Shown here piece after piece: positions 45,893 through 55,636 of a DNA stretch of 64,000 bases. Origin of the DNA: Micromonospora wenchangensis (GTDB lineage: Bacteria; Actinomycetota; Actinomycetes; Mycobacteriales; Micromonosporaceae). Each line of letters starts with the position of its first letter. The stretch's first letter is position 1. The notes beneath the pieces were generated by a model that did not search any database, was not told where the DNA came from, and saw only the letters and a list, made by a program, of their open reading frames with translations. The stretch covers positions 1 to 64,000 of the forward strand of contig NZ_MZMV01000017.1 in the NCBI RefSeq assembly GCF_002210435.1, in the 5' to 3' direction. The translations under genes were made by a program, and so were the position numbers.

Positions 45893-46509
45893 TCCCGGCC
45901 GACCAGTTGCGCCTGCCGGTACACGTGGGCCACCCGCTGACCGACCGTGAAGATCGACACGGCGGCGAGCAGCCAGAGCGAGATCTCCAGGGCCGGGCCG
46001 ACCCCGAGGCCGGTGAGCAGCCCACCGATCCCGACGATCAGCAGCCGTTCGGTGCGTTCCGCGACGCCCACGTCGCAGGTCATCCCCAGCCCCTCGGCAC
46101 GCGCCTTGACGTAGGAGACCAGGCCGCCGACGGCCAGGCAGATCAGCGCGGCGGCCAGCCCGGAGTGGTTGACCTCGGTGGCCAGCCAGTAGGCGACCGC
46201 ACCGAACACCGCGCTGTCGGAGACCCGGTCCATCGACGAGTCGAGGAACGCGCCGAACCGGGTCGAGCCGCCGCTCATCCGGGCCATCGTCCCGTCGAGC
46301 ATGTCGGTCAGCGCGAAGCACGTCACGATCAGCGCTCCGGCGACGAGGTGACCGCGGGCGCCGAAGCCGAGCGCGCCGACGAGCACGCCGACGGTGCCGG
46401 CCACGGTGACCGCGTTGGGGGACACACCGGCGCGGAGCAGACCGCGCGCGACCGGCTCCACGACGCGGGTCATCCCCGCGCGGGCCGTCACTTGGAAGAT
46501 CTTCGCCAT
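45889..46509 (-). CDS. pgsA: Phosphatidylinositol phosphate synthase (CDP-alcohol phosphatidyltransferase)
   Basis: Integral membrane enzyme of 206 aa that joins CDP-diacylglycerol and inositol 1-phosphate. The signature D-x2-D-G-x2-A-R-x8-G-x3-D-x3-D is complete: Asp69, Asp72, Gly73, Ala76, Arg77, Gly86, Asp90, Asp94. About six hydrophobic segments. Position ahead of patA and pimA favours inositol phosphate, not glycerol phosphate, as acceptor. A TATCGT box lies 9 nt before the ATG, so a short or absent leader is possible. Confidence 0.94.
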   Translation of the reverse strand: MAKIFQVTARAGMTRVVEPVARGLLRAGVSPNAVTVAGTVGVLVGALGFGARGHLVAGALIVTCFALTDMLDGTMARMSGGSTRFGAFLDSSMDRVSDSAVFGAVAYWLATEVNHSGLAAALICLAVGGLVSYVKARAEGLGMTCDVGVAERTERLLIVGIGGLLTGLGVGPALEISLWLLAAVSIFTVGQRVAHVYRQAQLVGRE

Positions 46510-46759
46510 GGCGGTCCCACGATAACGGCCGGCAGCGGCGGGCGGTACGGCCGGTCACCCGACCCGCCCGGGAAGCTTGTGCCGACCCCCCGCCGGGTGT
46601 GAGATCGGGGTGGAAGGTGAGCCAGCTCACCGTCACGGCCGTTGACCGTCGTCCGGCCGGCGGGTCACCGGAGGATAGCGCCGCGGCACCCGTACCGGGC
46701 CCGTTTCCCGTCGCGCGCGGCGGTCGCCATCCACCACCGGCTGAGGGAGGTGCGCCGCG

Positions 46760-48910
46760 ATGGCGCAGAGGAACCACGACAGGGGAGCCACCGGCGTGCC
46801 GGCGGTGACCGACCCCGGCACCGTACGCAACGTGGTGCTGGTCGGGCGCTCCGGGGCCGGTAAGACGACCCTGGTCGAGGCGCTGCTCGCGGCCAGCGGC
46901 ACGATCGACCGGGCCGGCAGCGTCGCCGCCGGCACCACCGTCGGCGACCACGACCCCGCCGCGGTACGCCAGCAGCGCTCGGTCGCCCTGTCCTGCGCGC
47001 CGCTGGTGCACGCCGGGGTGACGGTGAACCTGCTGGACACCCCCGGGTACGGCGACTTCGTCGGCGAGCTGCGGGCCGGTCTGCGGGCCGCCGATGCGGC
47101 GCTGTTCGTGGTGTCCGCCGTCGACGGGATGGACGCCGCCACGGCCGCCCTGTGGGAGGAGTGCGCCGCGGTCGACCTGCCGCGTGCGGTGGCGGTCGCC
47201 CGGCTGGACCATCCGCGCGCCGACTTCGACGAGGCGGTGGCGCTGTGCCAGCGGGTCTTCGGCGACAACGTGCTGCCGCTGCACCTGCCGATGCTCGGTG
47301 ACGACGGCGAGTCGGTCGCCGGCCTGCTGGCGCTGGTCACCCGACGGGTGCACGACTACTCGGCCGGGCTGCCCGCCACCGTGCGCGACCCGGACCCGCA
47401 GCACCTGCCGGCGATCACCGAGTCCCGGGGCGAGCTGATCGAGGGGATCATCGCCGAGAGCGAGGACGAGACCCTGATGGACCGCTACCTCGACGGCGAG
47501 GAGATCGACACTCAGGTGCTGGTCGCCGACCTGGAGAAGGCGGTCGCCCGGGGACACTTCTACCCGGTGGTGCCGGTCTGCTCGGCCACCGGCGTCGGGC
47601 TGGACGTGCTGCTCGACGGCCTGGTGTCGGCGTTCCCGTCGCCGCTCGGACGCCCGGTGCCGGCGGTCACCGGGCTGGACGGCTCCCCCCGCCCGCCGCT
47701 GGACTGCGACCCGGACGGCCCGCTGGTCGCCGAGGTGGTCCGGACCACCGTCGACCGGCACGTCGGCCGGGTCTGCCTGGTCCGGGTCTTCTCCGGCACC
47801 CTGCGCCCCGACCAGACGGTGCACGTGTCCGGGCACGGGATGGCCGGCCGGGGCCACCCCGACCACGACGCCGACGAGCGGATCGGGCACGTCTACCGCC
47901 CGCTCGGGGCAACCCTGCGGGAGGTGGACGCCTGCGTCGCCGGCGACATCTGCGCGATCACCAAGTCGGGCAGCGCGGAGACCGGCGACACCGTCTCGGC
48001 GCGCGACGAGCCGCTGCTGATCGCACCGTGGGAGATGCCGGAGCCGCTGCTGCCGGTGGCGGTGGTGGCCCGCAGCCGCGCCGACGAGGACGCCCTCGCC
48101 CGCAACCTGGGCCGGCTCGTCGTGGGCGACCCGACGCTGCGGCTGGAACGTAACCCGCAGACCCACCAGCTGGTGCTGTGGTGCATGGGCGAGGCGCACG
48201 CCGACGTGGTGCTCGACCGGCTCCGGGCCGGCGGAGTGGAGCTGGACACCGAGCCGGTGCGGGTGCCGCTGCGGGAGACGTTCACGGTGGCCGCCTCGGG
48301 GCACGGGCGGCACGTCAAGCAGTCCGGCGGGCACGGCCAGTACGCGGTCTGCGACCTCACGGTGGAGCCGTTGCCCCGGGGTGCCGGGATCGAGTTCGTC
48401 GACCGGGTGGTCGGCGGGGCGGTGCCGCACCACTTCGTACCGTCGGTGGAGAAGGGCGTGCGGGCGCAGTTGGCGCGGGGGCTGGTCGCCGGCCATCCGG
48501 TGGTGGACGTGCGGGTGACCCTGGTCGACGGCAAGGCGCACAGCGTCGACTCGTCCGACGCCGCGTTCCAGACCGCCGCCGCGCTCGCCCTGCGCGACGC
48601 CGCCGGGCGGGGCGAACCGACGCTGCTGGAGCCGGTGGACGAGGTGGTGGTCCGGGTGGCCGACTCCGCCGTCGGGGCGGTGCTGGGCGACCTGTCCGGC
48701 CGGCGGGGCCGGGTGCTCGGCACCGAGGCCGACCCGGACGCCGAGGGCCGCACCCTGATCCGGGCCGAGGTGCCCGCCCTGGAGCTGCTGCGCTACGCGG
48801 TGGAGCTGCGCGCCCTGACCGCCGGCACCGGCACCTTCCGCCGGGAGTTCGCCCACTACGACCCGATGCCCGCCCACCTGACAGACACCTTCACCCCCAC
48901 CCGGAACTAA
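46760..48910 (+). CDS. EF-G-like translational GTPase (EF-G2 type), altered G motifs
   Basis: Five-domain EF-G homologue of 716 aa. The P-loop GRSGAGKT is at 29-36 and DTPGYGDF at 93-100. The switch I segment that reads RGITI in EF-G reads RSVALS here, and the NKxD nucleotide-specificity motif is ARLD at 147-150. Domain IV (SGGHGQYAVCDLTVEP) and domain V are present. It is therefore a paralogue of the EF-G2 type (compare mycobacterial fusA2), with probably reduced ribosome-dependent GTPase activity. AGGGAGG lies 9-10 nt before the ATG. It is divergent from pgsA and inserted between pgsA and the HIT gene, which adjoin in mycobacteria. Confidence 0.9.
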   Translation: MAQRNHDRGATGVPAVTDPGTVRNVVLVGRSGAGKTTLVEALLAASGTIDRAGSVAAGTTVGDHDPAAVRQQRSVALSCAPLVHAGVTVNLLDTPGYGDFVGELRAGLRAADAALFVVSAVDGMDAATAALWEECAAVDLPRAVAVARLDHPRADFDEAVALCQRVFGDNVLPLHLPMLGDDGESVAGLLALVTRRVHDYSAGLPATVRDPDPQHLPAITESRGELIEGIIAESEDETLMDRYLDGEEIDTQVLVADLEKAVARGHFYPVVPVCSATGVGLDVLLDGLVSAFPSPLGRPVPAVTGLDGSPRPPLDCDPDGPLVAEVVRTTVDRHVGRVCLVRVFSGTLRPDQTVHVSGHGMAGRGHPDHDADERIGHVYRPLGATLREVDACVAGDICAITKSGSAETGDTVSARDEPLLIAPWEMPEPLLPVAVVARSRADEDALARNLGRLVVGDPTLRLERNPQTHQLVLWCMGEAHADVVLDRLRAGGVELDTEPVRVPLRETFTVAASGHGRHVKQSGGHGQYAVCDLTVEPLPRGAGIEFVDRVVGGAVPHHFVPSVEKGVRAQLARGLVAGHPVVDVRVTLVDGKAHSVDSSDAAFQTAAALALRDAAGRGEPTLLEPVDEVVVRVADSAVGAVLGDLSGRRGRVLGTEADPDAEGRTLIRAEVPALELLRYAVELRALTAGTGTFRREFAHYDPMPAHLTDTFTPTRN

Positions 48911-48941
48911 CCCCCTCCCCTCCCCCACCCCGCCCCCACCA

Positions 48942-49017
48942 CGTCGATCATGGAGTTGTAATGGGGTTGCGCCCCCGTATGCGACTTATGCGGCGCCCCA
49001 CAACTCCATGATCGACG
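48942..49017. repeat. Intergenic hairpin element, GATCA-bounded (type B)
   Basis: Perfect 18-bp inverted repeat CGTCGATCATGGAGTTGT (48942-48959) and its complement (49000-49017) around a 40-nt loop that can pair further (TGGGG/CCCCA). It lies between the convergent EF-G-like and aldo/keto reductase genes, so it can end both transcripts. It shares the GATCA edge and a G-AG-TT pattern with the element at 5521-5574. Confidence 0.75.
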
Positions 49018-49046
49018 GGAGCGGGTGGGGGGGGTGGGGGGCGGGG

Positions 49047-50105
49047 TCAGGGGCGGGCGGTGGGGAGGGGGGGTGGGGGCCAGTGCGGTCGGTCGGCGTC
49101 GCGTAGCGCGGCCGTACGCAGGGCGGCGAGTTGACGTTCCACGGCGGCGAAGTGGTCCGGGGTGAGCGGGCCGAGGCGCAGCGCGGCGGCGTTCTCCTCC
49201 ACCTGGGCGACGGTACGGCAGCCGGGGATCGGCACCGCCCGGTCGCTGCGCGCCCAGATCCAGCCCAGCGCGCCCTGGACCAGGGTCCGGCCGTCGGCGG
49301 TGAGCGCGCCGCGTACGGCGGTGACCCGGCGCAGCCACTCCGGCGCGGGCCGGCCGCCCCGGAACCACTCCAGCCAGCCGGGGGTCATTCCCCGCACGTC
49401 GTCGCGGGGCAGCGTGGAGGCGGTCGTGTACTTGCCGGTGAGCAGCCCCATCCCGAGCGGCCCCCGGTTGACGCTGGCCAGGTCGTGCTTGTCGCAGGTG
49501 GCCAGCATCGCCGGCGCGTCGCGCAGCACCGACAGGTTGTGCTGGATCGCGGTGGCGTGCGGGGCCACCTGGGCGAAACCGGCGGCCCGGTCGGCCCGGT
49601 CGGTGCTCCAGCCGTACGCCCGGACGAGGCCCTCGGCGACCAGGTCCTCGCAGGTGCCGACCAGCGCCTCCACCCGGGGCAGCGGCAGGTCGCCCAGGTG
49701 CAGTTGGTAGAGGTCGATCCGGTCGGTGTCCAGCCGGCGCAGCGAGTCGACGACCGCCCGCCGCAGGTACGCCGGGGAGGCGTCCTCGCCGGTAGCTTGC
49801 CGGGTCCGTTCGTCGAAGGTGTACCCCCACTTGGTGGCGATCACCGCCGCGTCCCGGCGGCCGGCCAGCGCCCGCCCGAGGACCCGTTCACCGTGCCCGG
49901 CGCCGTACGTGTCGGCGGTGTCGAAGAGGGTCACGCCGAGGTCGAGGGCGCGGCGGACGGCCCGCACCGACTCCTCGTCGTCGACCGCGCCCCAGCCCAG
50001 CGGCTGGGAGCCTTCGGCCCAGGGGCCACCGATCGCCCAGCAGCCCATGCCGAGGGCGCTGACCTCGATGCCGCTGCGACCCAACACCCGTGTCGTCACT
50101 GCCAT
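49047..50105 (-). CDS. Aldo/keto reductase
   Basis: NADPH-dependent oxidoreductase of 352 aa. AKR catalytic tetrad: Asp in FDTAD, Tyr in TADTYG, Lys in IATKWGY and His in YQLHLG. The NADP-binding end is IPGCRTVAQVEEN. The substrate is unknown. ATG at 50105 is preceded by CACGAT at 6 nt, a possible leaderless -10. It is convergent with the EF-G-like gene. Confidence 0.88.
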   Translation of the reverse strand: MAVTTRVLGRSGIEVSALGMGCWAIGGPWAEGSQPLGWGAVDDEESVRAVRRALDLGVTLFDTADTYGAGHGERVLGRALAGRRDAAVIATKWGYTFDERTRQATGEDASPAYLRRAVVDSLRRLDTDRIDLYQLHLGDLPLPRVEALVGTCEDLVAEGLVRAYGWSTDRADRAAGFAQVAPHATAIQHNLSVLRDAPAMLATCDKHDLASVNRGPLGMGLLTGKYTTASTLPRDDVRGMTPGWLEWFRGGRPAPEWLRRVTAVRGALTADGRTLVQGALGWIWARSDRAVPIPGCRTVAQVEENAAALRLGPLTPDHFAAVERQLAALRTAALRDADRPHWPPPPLPTARP

Positions 50106-50196
50106 TGACGCATCGTGTCACCTTCCGGGGGGCGCGGCGGGCGAACCTGACCCAGGGTGTCCGATCGACCACATGCGACACCTCGGCGGGTGGCGG

Positions 50197-50892
50197 TCAG
50201 CGGGGCAGGACGCGGGCCAGCGGCAGCGGCGTCGGCTGACCCGGCCAGGAGCCGGTCAGCATGCCGGCGTCCGACCCGCCGCCGGACAGGCCGCCGCCGG
50301 ACAGGCTGCCGCCGGACAGGCCGCCGGACGGGTCGTCACCCGACAGGTCGCCGCCGGACAGCCGGCGGGCGACGGCCAGGTCGACGGTGTCGGTGCCGAT
50401 CACGGTCGGGTCGCCGTCGCGCACCCGGCGTACCGCGCCGACGACGGGGACCGGGACACTGCCGGTGACGGCGATCGTCATGGACGGCGGGCGGGACTCG
50501 CGTCCCGCGTCGGTCTCGAAGTACTCCTCGGCCTGGCCGCCGCCGGTGCGGATCGCGGTGGCCAGCGCGACGGCGTAGACCGGGTCGCCGCAGGCGTCGT
50601 AGACCCAGCGGGGGCCGAGCACCGAGTGGTCGGTGGTGCCGACCAGCCACCGTTCGGCACCGGCCAGCGGCGCGCCCCGGTAGGTCAGCGGAACCTGGTA
50701 CACGGGTGCGTCGCCGACCCGGACGAGCAGCGTCTCGATGCCCACCTCGCCCGCCGGGTCGTCGAACCGGTAGCCGGCCACCCGGACCGGCTCCCCGCCG
50801 CCCGGGCCCGCATACCACGGCTGTGCGGGCAGCCAGCCGGCCAGGAGTTCGAGTTTGCTCGGGCTGATCTCCGCCCGGTGCAGCAGCGCCAT
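50197..50892 (-). CDS. Maltokinase N-terminal-cap-like protein with LSGG repeats
   Basis: Protein of 231 aa. Residues 1-170 resemble the N-terminal cap of maltokinase/trehalose synthase fusions (SKLELLAGWLPAQPWY, GDAPVYQVPLTYRGAP, DACGDPVYAVALATAI), but no kinase domain follows. Residues about 185-220 are a Gly/Ser tract with repeats of LSGG. It is therefore an orphan cap domain, probably binding a sugar or partner enzyme; catalysis is not supported. ATG at 50892 has GGAAGG 6 nt upstream. It follows the HIT gene after 29 nt, probably in one transcript. Confidence 0.72.
   Translation of the reverse strand: MALLHRAEISPSKLELLAGWLPAQPWYAGPGGGEPVRVAGYRFDDPAGEVGIETLLVRVGDAPVYQVPLTYRGAPLAGAERWLVGTTDHSVLGPRWVYDACGDPVYAVALATAIRTGGGQAEEYFETDAGRESRPPSMTIAVTGSVPVPVVGAVRRVRDGDPTVIGTDTVDLAVARRLSGGDLSGDDPSGGLSGGSLSGGGLSGGGSDAGMLTGSWPGQPTPLPLARVLPR
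50272..50366. repeat. Imperfect 15-nt repeats encoding LSGG units
   Basis: Repeats of CGCCGCCGGACAGGC-like text in the 3' part of the maltokinase-cap-like gene. The coded Gly/Ser/Leu tract is probably disordered. Confidence 0.7.
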
Positions 50893-50921
50893 GGTCGCCT
50901 TCCGGAGTCGGGCCGGGCCGG

Positions 50922-51494
50922 TCAGGACGGCCAGGCGTGGGCGAGCAGTTCGCGGGTGTCGGAGAGCAGTTGCGGCAGCACCTTCGTCCGGCCGATCACC
51001 GGCATGAAGTTGATGTCCCCACCCCACCGGGGCACCACGTGCTGGTGCAGGTGGGCGGCGATGCCGGCGCCGGCCACCCCGCCCTGGTTCATCCCCAGGT
51101 TGAACCCGTGCGCGCTGCTGACCTGCCGGACCACCCGCATCGCGGTCTGGGTGAACGCCGCCAGCTCCACCGTCTCGGCCTGGTCGAGTTCGGTGTAGTC
51201 GGCCACGTGCCGATAGGGGCAGACCAGCAGGTGCCCCGGGTTGTACGGGTAGAGGTTGAGCACCGCGAAGACGTGCGTGCCGCGGGCCACCACCAGGCTC
51301 CGTTCCGGCGGCAGGCCGGGGGCCAGGCAGAACGGGCAGCCGGCGGGCTTCTCGTAGCCTCCCTCGGGGCGGTCCTCCCCGGAGATGTAGGTCATCCGGT
51401 GCGGGGTCCAGAGCCGGTCGAGCCCGTCCGCCAGGCCGTCGTCCGCCGAGCCGTGGTCCGTGTCGCCGTCGAGGTGCCGCTCCGCCCCAGTCAC
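50922..51494 (-). CDS. HIT-family nucleotide phosphorylase/hydrolase
   Basis: Protein of 190 aa with the histidine triad AAHLHQHVVPRW near residues 145-156 and a CPFC pair near residue 55. By position next to thrS and by type it matches the mycobacterial Ap4A phosphorylase (Rv2613c), which cleaves diadenosine tetraphosphate. GTG at 51494 is the start; the longer 207-residue reading has no ribosome site. It lies 70 nt past the thrS stop in the same direction. Confidence 0.92.
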   Translation of the reverse strand: MTGAERHLDGDTDHGSADDGLADGLDRLWTPHRMTYISGEDRPEGGYEKPAGCPFCLAPGLPPERSLVVARGTHVFAVLNLYPYNPGHLLVCPYRHVADYTELDQAETVELAAFTQTAMRVVRQVSSAHGFNLGMNQGGVAGAGIAAHLHQHVVPRWGGDINFMPVIGRTKVLPQLLSDTRELLAHAWPS

Positions 51495-51564
51495 ACCGCC
51501 GATCCTACGATCTCCCACCACGACCGCCACCGGCCGCGTACCCACGGCCGGTGGCGGGCCGGGA

Positions 51565-53568
51565 TCAGTCGGCGGCGGACGGCCCCGCGTTGGCCCGCGA
51601 GGAGACCACGTCGAGCACGTGGTCGACCGCCTCGGCGACCGGCACCCCGTTGCGCTGGGAACCGTCGCGGTAGCGGAACGAGACGGTGCCGGCGGCCACG
51701 TCGTCGTCCCCGGCGATCACCATGAACGGGATCTTCTGCTGCTGGGCGGTGCGGATCTTCTTCTGCATCCGGTCGTCACCGGCGTCGACCTGGGCCCGGA
51801 TGCCCTTGGCGCGCAGCGCCGCGACGAAGCCGTGCAGGTACTCGGTGTGGTCCTCACGGATCGGGATGCCGACCACCTGCACCGGGGCCAGCCAGGCCGG
51901 GAACGCCCCCGCGTAGTGCTCGGTGAGCACCCCGAAGAACCGCTCGATCGACCCGAACAGCGCCCGGTGGATCATCACCGGCCGCTGCCGGCTGCCGTCG
52001 GCCGCCTGGTACTCCAGTCCGAACCGCTCGGGCAGGTTGAAGTCGACCTGGATGGTGGACATCTGCCAGGTCCGGCCGATGGCGTCCTTGGCCTGGACGG
52101 AGATCTTCGGCCCGTAGAACGCCGCGCCCCCCGGGTCGGGCACCAGGTGCAGGCCGGATTCCTCGGCGGCCGACCGCAGCGCCTCGGTGGCCCGCTCCCA
52201 GTTCTCGTCGGTGCCGACCGACTTGTCCGGGTTACGGGTGGACAGTTCCAGGTAGAAGTCGTCCAGGCCGTAGTCGCGCAGCAGCTCCAGGACGAAGGCG
52301 AGCAGCGACTTCAGCTCGCCGGCCATCTGCTCCTCGGTGCAGAAGATGTGCGCGTCGTCCTGGGTCATGCCCCGGACCCGGGTCAGGCCGTGCACCACGC
52401 CCGACTTCTCGTACCGGTAGACCGTGCCGAACTCGAACATCCGCAGCGGTAGCTCCCGGTAGGAGCGGCCCCGGGACCGGAAGATCAGGTCGTGCATCGG
52501 GCAGTTCATCGGCTTGAGGTAGTAGTTCGCCCCCTCCACCTCCATGGGGGGGAACATCCCGTCGGCGTACCAGTCGAGGTGCCCGGAGACCTCGTACAGG
52601 TGGCCCTTGGTGATGTGCGGGGTGTTGACGAACGAGTAGCCGGCCTCCTCGTGCTTGACCCGCGAGTAGTTCTCCATCTCCCGGCGGATGATGCCGCCCT
52701 TGGGGTGGAAGACCGCCAGGCCGGAGCCCAGCTCGTCGGGGAAGCTGAACAGGTCGAGGTCCACCCCGAGCTTGCGGTGGTCGCGCCGGGCGGCCTCCTC
52801 CAGCAGCTTCAGGTACGCCTTCAGCTCGTCGCGGGTCGGCCAGGCGGTGCCGTACACCCGCTGGAGCTGCGGGTTCTTCTCCGACCCCCGCCAGTACGCG
52901 GCGGCCGAACGCATCAGCTTGAACGCGCCGATCAGCCGGGTGTTCGGCAGGTGCGGGCCCCGGCACAGGTCCGACCAGCAGACCTTGTCGTCGCCGGCGG
53001 CGAGGTTGTCGTAGATGGTCAGCTCGCCGCCGCCCACCTCCATCACCTCGCTGGTGTCCAGCCCCTCGCCCTTGACCTCGATCAGCTCCAGCTTGAACGG
53101 CTCGGCGGCCAGCTCGGCCCGCGCCTCGTCGAGGCTGCCGAAGCGGCGGCGGCGGAACCGCTGCCCGGACTTGACGATCTCCTGCATCCGCTTTTCCAGC
53201 TTGGCCAGGTCGTCGGGCTGGAACGGCTTGTCGACGGCGAAGTCGTAGTAGAAGCCGTTCTCGATCGGCGGGCCGATGCCCAGCTTGGCCTCGGGGAAGA
53301 CGTCCTGCACGGCCTGCGCGAGCACGTGCGCGGTGGAGTGCCGCAGCACGTTGAGCCCGTCCGGCGAGTCGAGGCTGACCGGTTCGACGGTGGTGTCCTC
53401 GGCGGGGGCCCAGTCCAGGTCGCGGAGCTGGCCCTGCGGGTCGCGGACCACCACGACCGCCTTCGGGCCGGCGGCGGGCAGCCCGGCCGCGGCCACCGCG
53501 TCGGCCGCCGTCGTCCCGGCGGCCACGACGACGGGGTCGGCCACGACGGGGGTACGGGGTGCGGACAC
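51565..53568 (-). CDS. thrS: Threonyl-tRNA synthetase
   Basis: Class II synthetase of 667 aa. TGS-like N-terminus, editing domain near 70-220 ([27 protein letters not shown], shown in part; [11 protein letters not shown] holds the zinc-type Cys of the editing region), catalytic domain with [20 protein letters not shown], and anticodon domain at the end. GTG at 53568 has GAGGAG 7 nt upstream; the 873-residue frame is rejected. There is no T-box-like leader in the 210 nt upstream. Confidence 0.97.
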   Translation of the reverse strand: MSAPRTPVVADPVVVAAGTTAADAVAAAGLPAAGPKAVVVVRDPQGQLRDLDWAPAEDTTVEPVSLDSPDGLNVLRHSTAHVLAQAVQDVFPEAKLGIGPPIENGFYYDFAVDKPFQPDDLAKLEKRMQEIVKSGQRFRRRRFGSLDEARAELAAEPFKLELIEVKGEGLDTSEVMEVGGGELTIYDNLAAGDDKVCWSDLCRGPHLPNTRLIGAFKLMRSAAAYWRGSEKNPQLQRVYGTAWPTRDELKAYLKLLEEAARRDHRKLGVDLDLFSFPDELGSGLAVFHPKGGIIRREMENYSRVKHEEAGYSFVNTPHITKGHLYEVSGHLDWYADGMFPPMEVEGANYYLKPMNCPMHDLIFRSRGRSYRELPLRMFEFGTVYRYEKSGVVHGLTRVRGMTQDDAHIFCTEEQMAGELKSLLAFVLELLRDYGLDDFYLELSTRNPDKSVGTDENWERATEALRSAAEESGLHLVPDPGGAAFYGPKISVQAKDAIGRTWQMSTIQVDFNLPERFGLEYQAADGSRQRPVMIHRALFGSIERFFGVLTEHYAGAFPAWLAPVQVVGIPIREDHTEYLHGFVAALRAKGIRAQVDAGDDRMQKKIRTAQQQKIPFMVIAGDDDVAAGTVSFRYRDGSQRNGVPVAEAVDHVLDVVSSRANAGPSAAD

Positions 53569-53779
53569 GGTGAACTCCTCAACGGCAGGCGGCACGGATG
53601 GGCCGGACGCGCCGGCTGCTTCGATGCTATCGGTCCCGCCGTCGCCCCCGGTCGCCGGGAAAGGAAGCCCGGTGGCGGCGTCGACCCGCACCGGCGTTGA
53701 ACCTTTTCGGCCCGCCGTCCGAACTACCAGGTGTGGCCGGAGCCGGTGTCGGCCACGGCGAGACGGATGGGGGCGGAAG

Positions 53780-54634
53780 ATGACGACGACCCGTGGTGAC
53801 GTCCGGCGACGGCGGGGCGTGCTGGTGCTGGCGGCGGTGGCGGCCGGGGTGTTCGGCGCTCCGGGCGCGGCCCTGGCGGACGGGCTGTCGGCCAGCCCGA
53901 GCCAGGCGGTGCAGGGCGACGCGGTGGAGCTGACGTTCGTGGTGCCCGAGCAGCGGCCCGGCGCGCGCACCGAGAAGATCGAGTTCAGGATGCCGGCGGA
54001 CGCCCCGATCGGCGAGGTGTACCCGCTGTCGGTGGACGGTTGGGCACCGCTGATCACCTCCCGTGAGCTGGCCGCGCCGGTGGCCGGCATCCACGCCCCG
54101 TCGGTGAGCACGGTGACCTCGGCGGTGGTCTGGACCCGGGGTGCCGGGCCGGCGGTTCCGGGTCCGGCCCGGCTCTCGGTGGCCATGGGCCCGCTGCCGC
54201 AGACCGACCGGATGACCTTCGAGGTGGTGCAGACCTACTCCGACGGAACGGTGGTGCGCTGGGCCGACCCGGCCGGGGGCGGCCATCCCGCCCCGACGCT
54301 GGCGCTGGTGCCGCCGGCTCCCGGCGCGGCGACCGGGCACCACGGCGGCGCGGCCGACGGGACGGATGCCCAGGCGACCTCCGCCGCCGACGCCGCACCG
54401 GCCGACGACGACGGCGGTCCCAGTGCGGACCTGCTGCTCGGCGGCGGCCTGCTGGTCGGGTTGGGCGGCGGCGCGGCGATCGGCTGGGTGGCGAGCCGGT
54501 CACGCCGTCGGGCCACCGCCGACGACACGCGGGACGACGACCCGACGGCGGACGCCGGCTCCACCCCCGGCGAGCGGGGCTGGCGGCTCGACGGGCACGC
54601 CCACACCGGCACCGGGCGGGTGTCGACGCACTGA
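53780..54634 (+). CDS. YcnI-like (DUF1775) exported protein with C-terminal membrane anchor
   Basis: Protein of 284 aa. Signal peptide to about residue 36 ([21 protein letters not shown]), a YcnI-type domain of about 135 residues ([26 protein letters not shown] start, shown in part here), a Pro/Ala linker, and one helix near 215-240 ([20 protein letters not shown]) before a charged tail. YcnI proteins bind copper in some bacteria; the copper partners CopC/YcnJ are not adjacent. The metal-binding His just after the signal peptide is not seen, so copper binding is doubtful. It is divergent from thrS. Confidence 0.8.
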   Translation: MTTTRGDVRRRRGVLVLAAVAAGVFGAPGAALADGLSASPSQAVQGDAVELTFVVPEQRPGARTEKIEFRMPADAPIGEVYPLSVDGWAPLITSRELAAPVAGIHAPSVSTVTSAVVWTRGAGPAVPGPARLSVAMGPLPQTDRMTFEVVQTYSDGTVVRWADPAGGGHPAPTLALVPPAPGAATGHHGGAADGTDAQATSAADAAPADDDGGPSADLLLGGGLLVGLGGGAAIGWVASRSRRRATADDTRDDDPTADAGSTPGERGWRLDGHAHTGTGRVSTH

Positions 54635-54651
54635 GCGCCGGCCGGGCCGGC

Positions 54652-55575
54652 TCAGTCCAGCCAGGCCGGCAGCGGCTCCCGGGCGGCCACCCAGTCGGCG
54701 GGCACCCCGCCGGGCGTGCCGACCCCGGTGTGTCCGCCGATGATCCCGCCGACGATCGCGGCGGTGGTGTCGACGTCCCCGCCCGCCTCGACGCAGGCGC
54801 GGATGGCGGCCGGGTAGTCGGCCAGGTGGGTGGCGACCACCCAGAGGGTGAACGCGACCGTGTCCTGGGCGGTCACCCGGGCACCGTTGCCCAACGCCGC
54901 GACGGCCTCGTCGAGGCCGTGACCGAGCAGGCCGATCGCCCGGCGTACCCCCCGGTGCACGGCGCTGGCCGGGTCGATCGACCCGGCGACGGTGGTGAGC
55001 AGCCGGGTCACGTCGGGGCGGGGTTCCCCGTCCAGCCGGGCCCGCGCGGCGAGCGAGGCGGCGACGGCCACCGCGACCGCGCCGGCGATCCCCTCCGGGT
55101 GGGCGTGGGTGACCTCGGCGCTGACCCGGGCGCGGGAAGCCGCGCGGGTGGTCGAGTCGGCGTACCAGGCGCCGAGCGGGGCGACCCGCATCGCCGCGCC
55201 GTTGCCGCAGGAGCCCTGGCCGTCGAAGGCCGACGCGGCGGCCACCGGCCACGGGGTGCCGGTGCGGATCAGCCGCAGGATGGTCACCGCGCCCGGCCCG
55301 TAGCCCCGGTAGGGCTCGGCCCGGGTGGCGAAGGCCAGCGCCAGCCGGTCGGCGTCGACGTCGCCGTGGGTGGCGAGTTCGGCGAGCACCGAGCAGGCCA
55401 TCTCGGTGTCGTCGGTCCACTGCCAGGGCGGCGGGGGCAGCCGGCCGGCCGCGAGGTCGTCGGGTCGCCGGCCCGGTACGAAGAACTGCGAGCCGAGGGC
55501 GTCGCCGACGGACAGCCCGGCGAGGCTGTCCCGGGCCAACGCCAGCCGGGCGTCGGGAAACAGGGTGAACGGCAT
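54652..55575 (-). CDS. ADP-ribosylglycohydrolase family protein
   Basis: Dinuclear-magnesium hydrolase of 307 aa. Metal-binding blocks seen: WTDDTEM at residues 53-59, THAHPEG in the middle, and DVDTTAAIVGG near 268-278. It removes ADP-ribose from proteins or small molecules, or could be a nucleotide hydrolase of the same family. ATG at 55575 is followed by MPFTLFPDARLALARDSLAG. It is divergent from the response regulator gene (73 nt), with both promoters in that gap. Confidence 0.9.
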   Translation of the reverse strand: MPFTLFPDARLALARDSLAGLSVGDALGSQFFVPGRRPDDLAAGRLPPPPWQWTDDTEMACSVLAELATHGDVDADRLALAFATRAEPYRGYGPGAVTILRLIRTGTPWPVAAASAFDGQGSCGNGAAMRVAPLGAWYADSTTRAASRARVSAEVTHAHPEGIAGAVAVAVAASLAARARLDGEPRPDVTRLLTTVAGSIDPASAVHRGVRRAIGLLGHGLDEAVAALGNGARVTAQDTVAFTLWVVATHLADYPAAIRACVEAGGDVDTTAAIVGGIIGGHTGVGTPGGVPADWVAAREPLPAWLD

Positions 55576-55636
55576 CGTCGTACCATTTTGCCCGGTTCGC
55601 GGATCCGCCGCAACGCGCCCGACTTGCCACGGGCAG

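Noticed and set aside
45893..48928. 1012-codon N-terminal extension of patA
   Set aside because: Antisense to the EF-G-like gene and overlapping pgsA in another frame.
53569..53779. T-box or attenuator leader for thrS
   Set aside because: No T-box sequence, specifier loop or leader peptide rich in Thr is visible.
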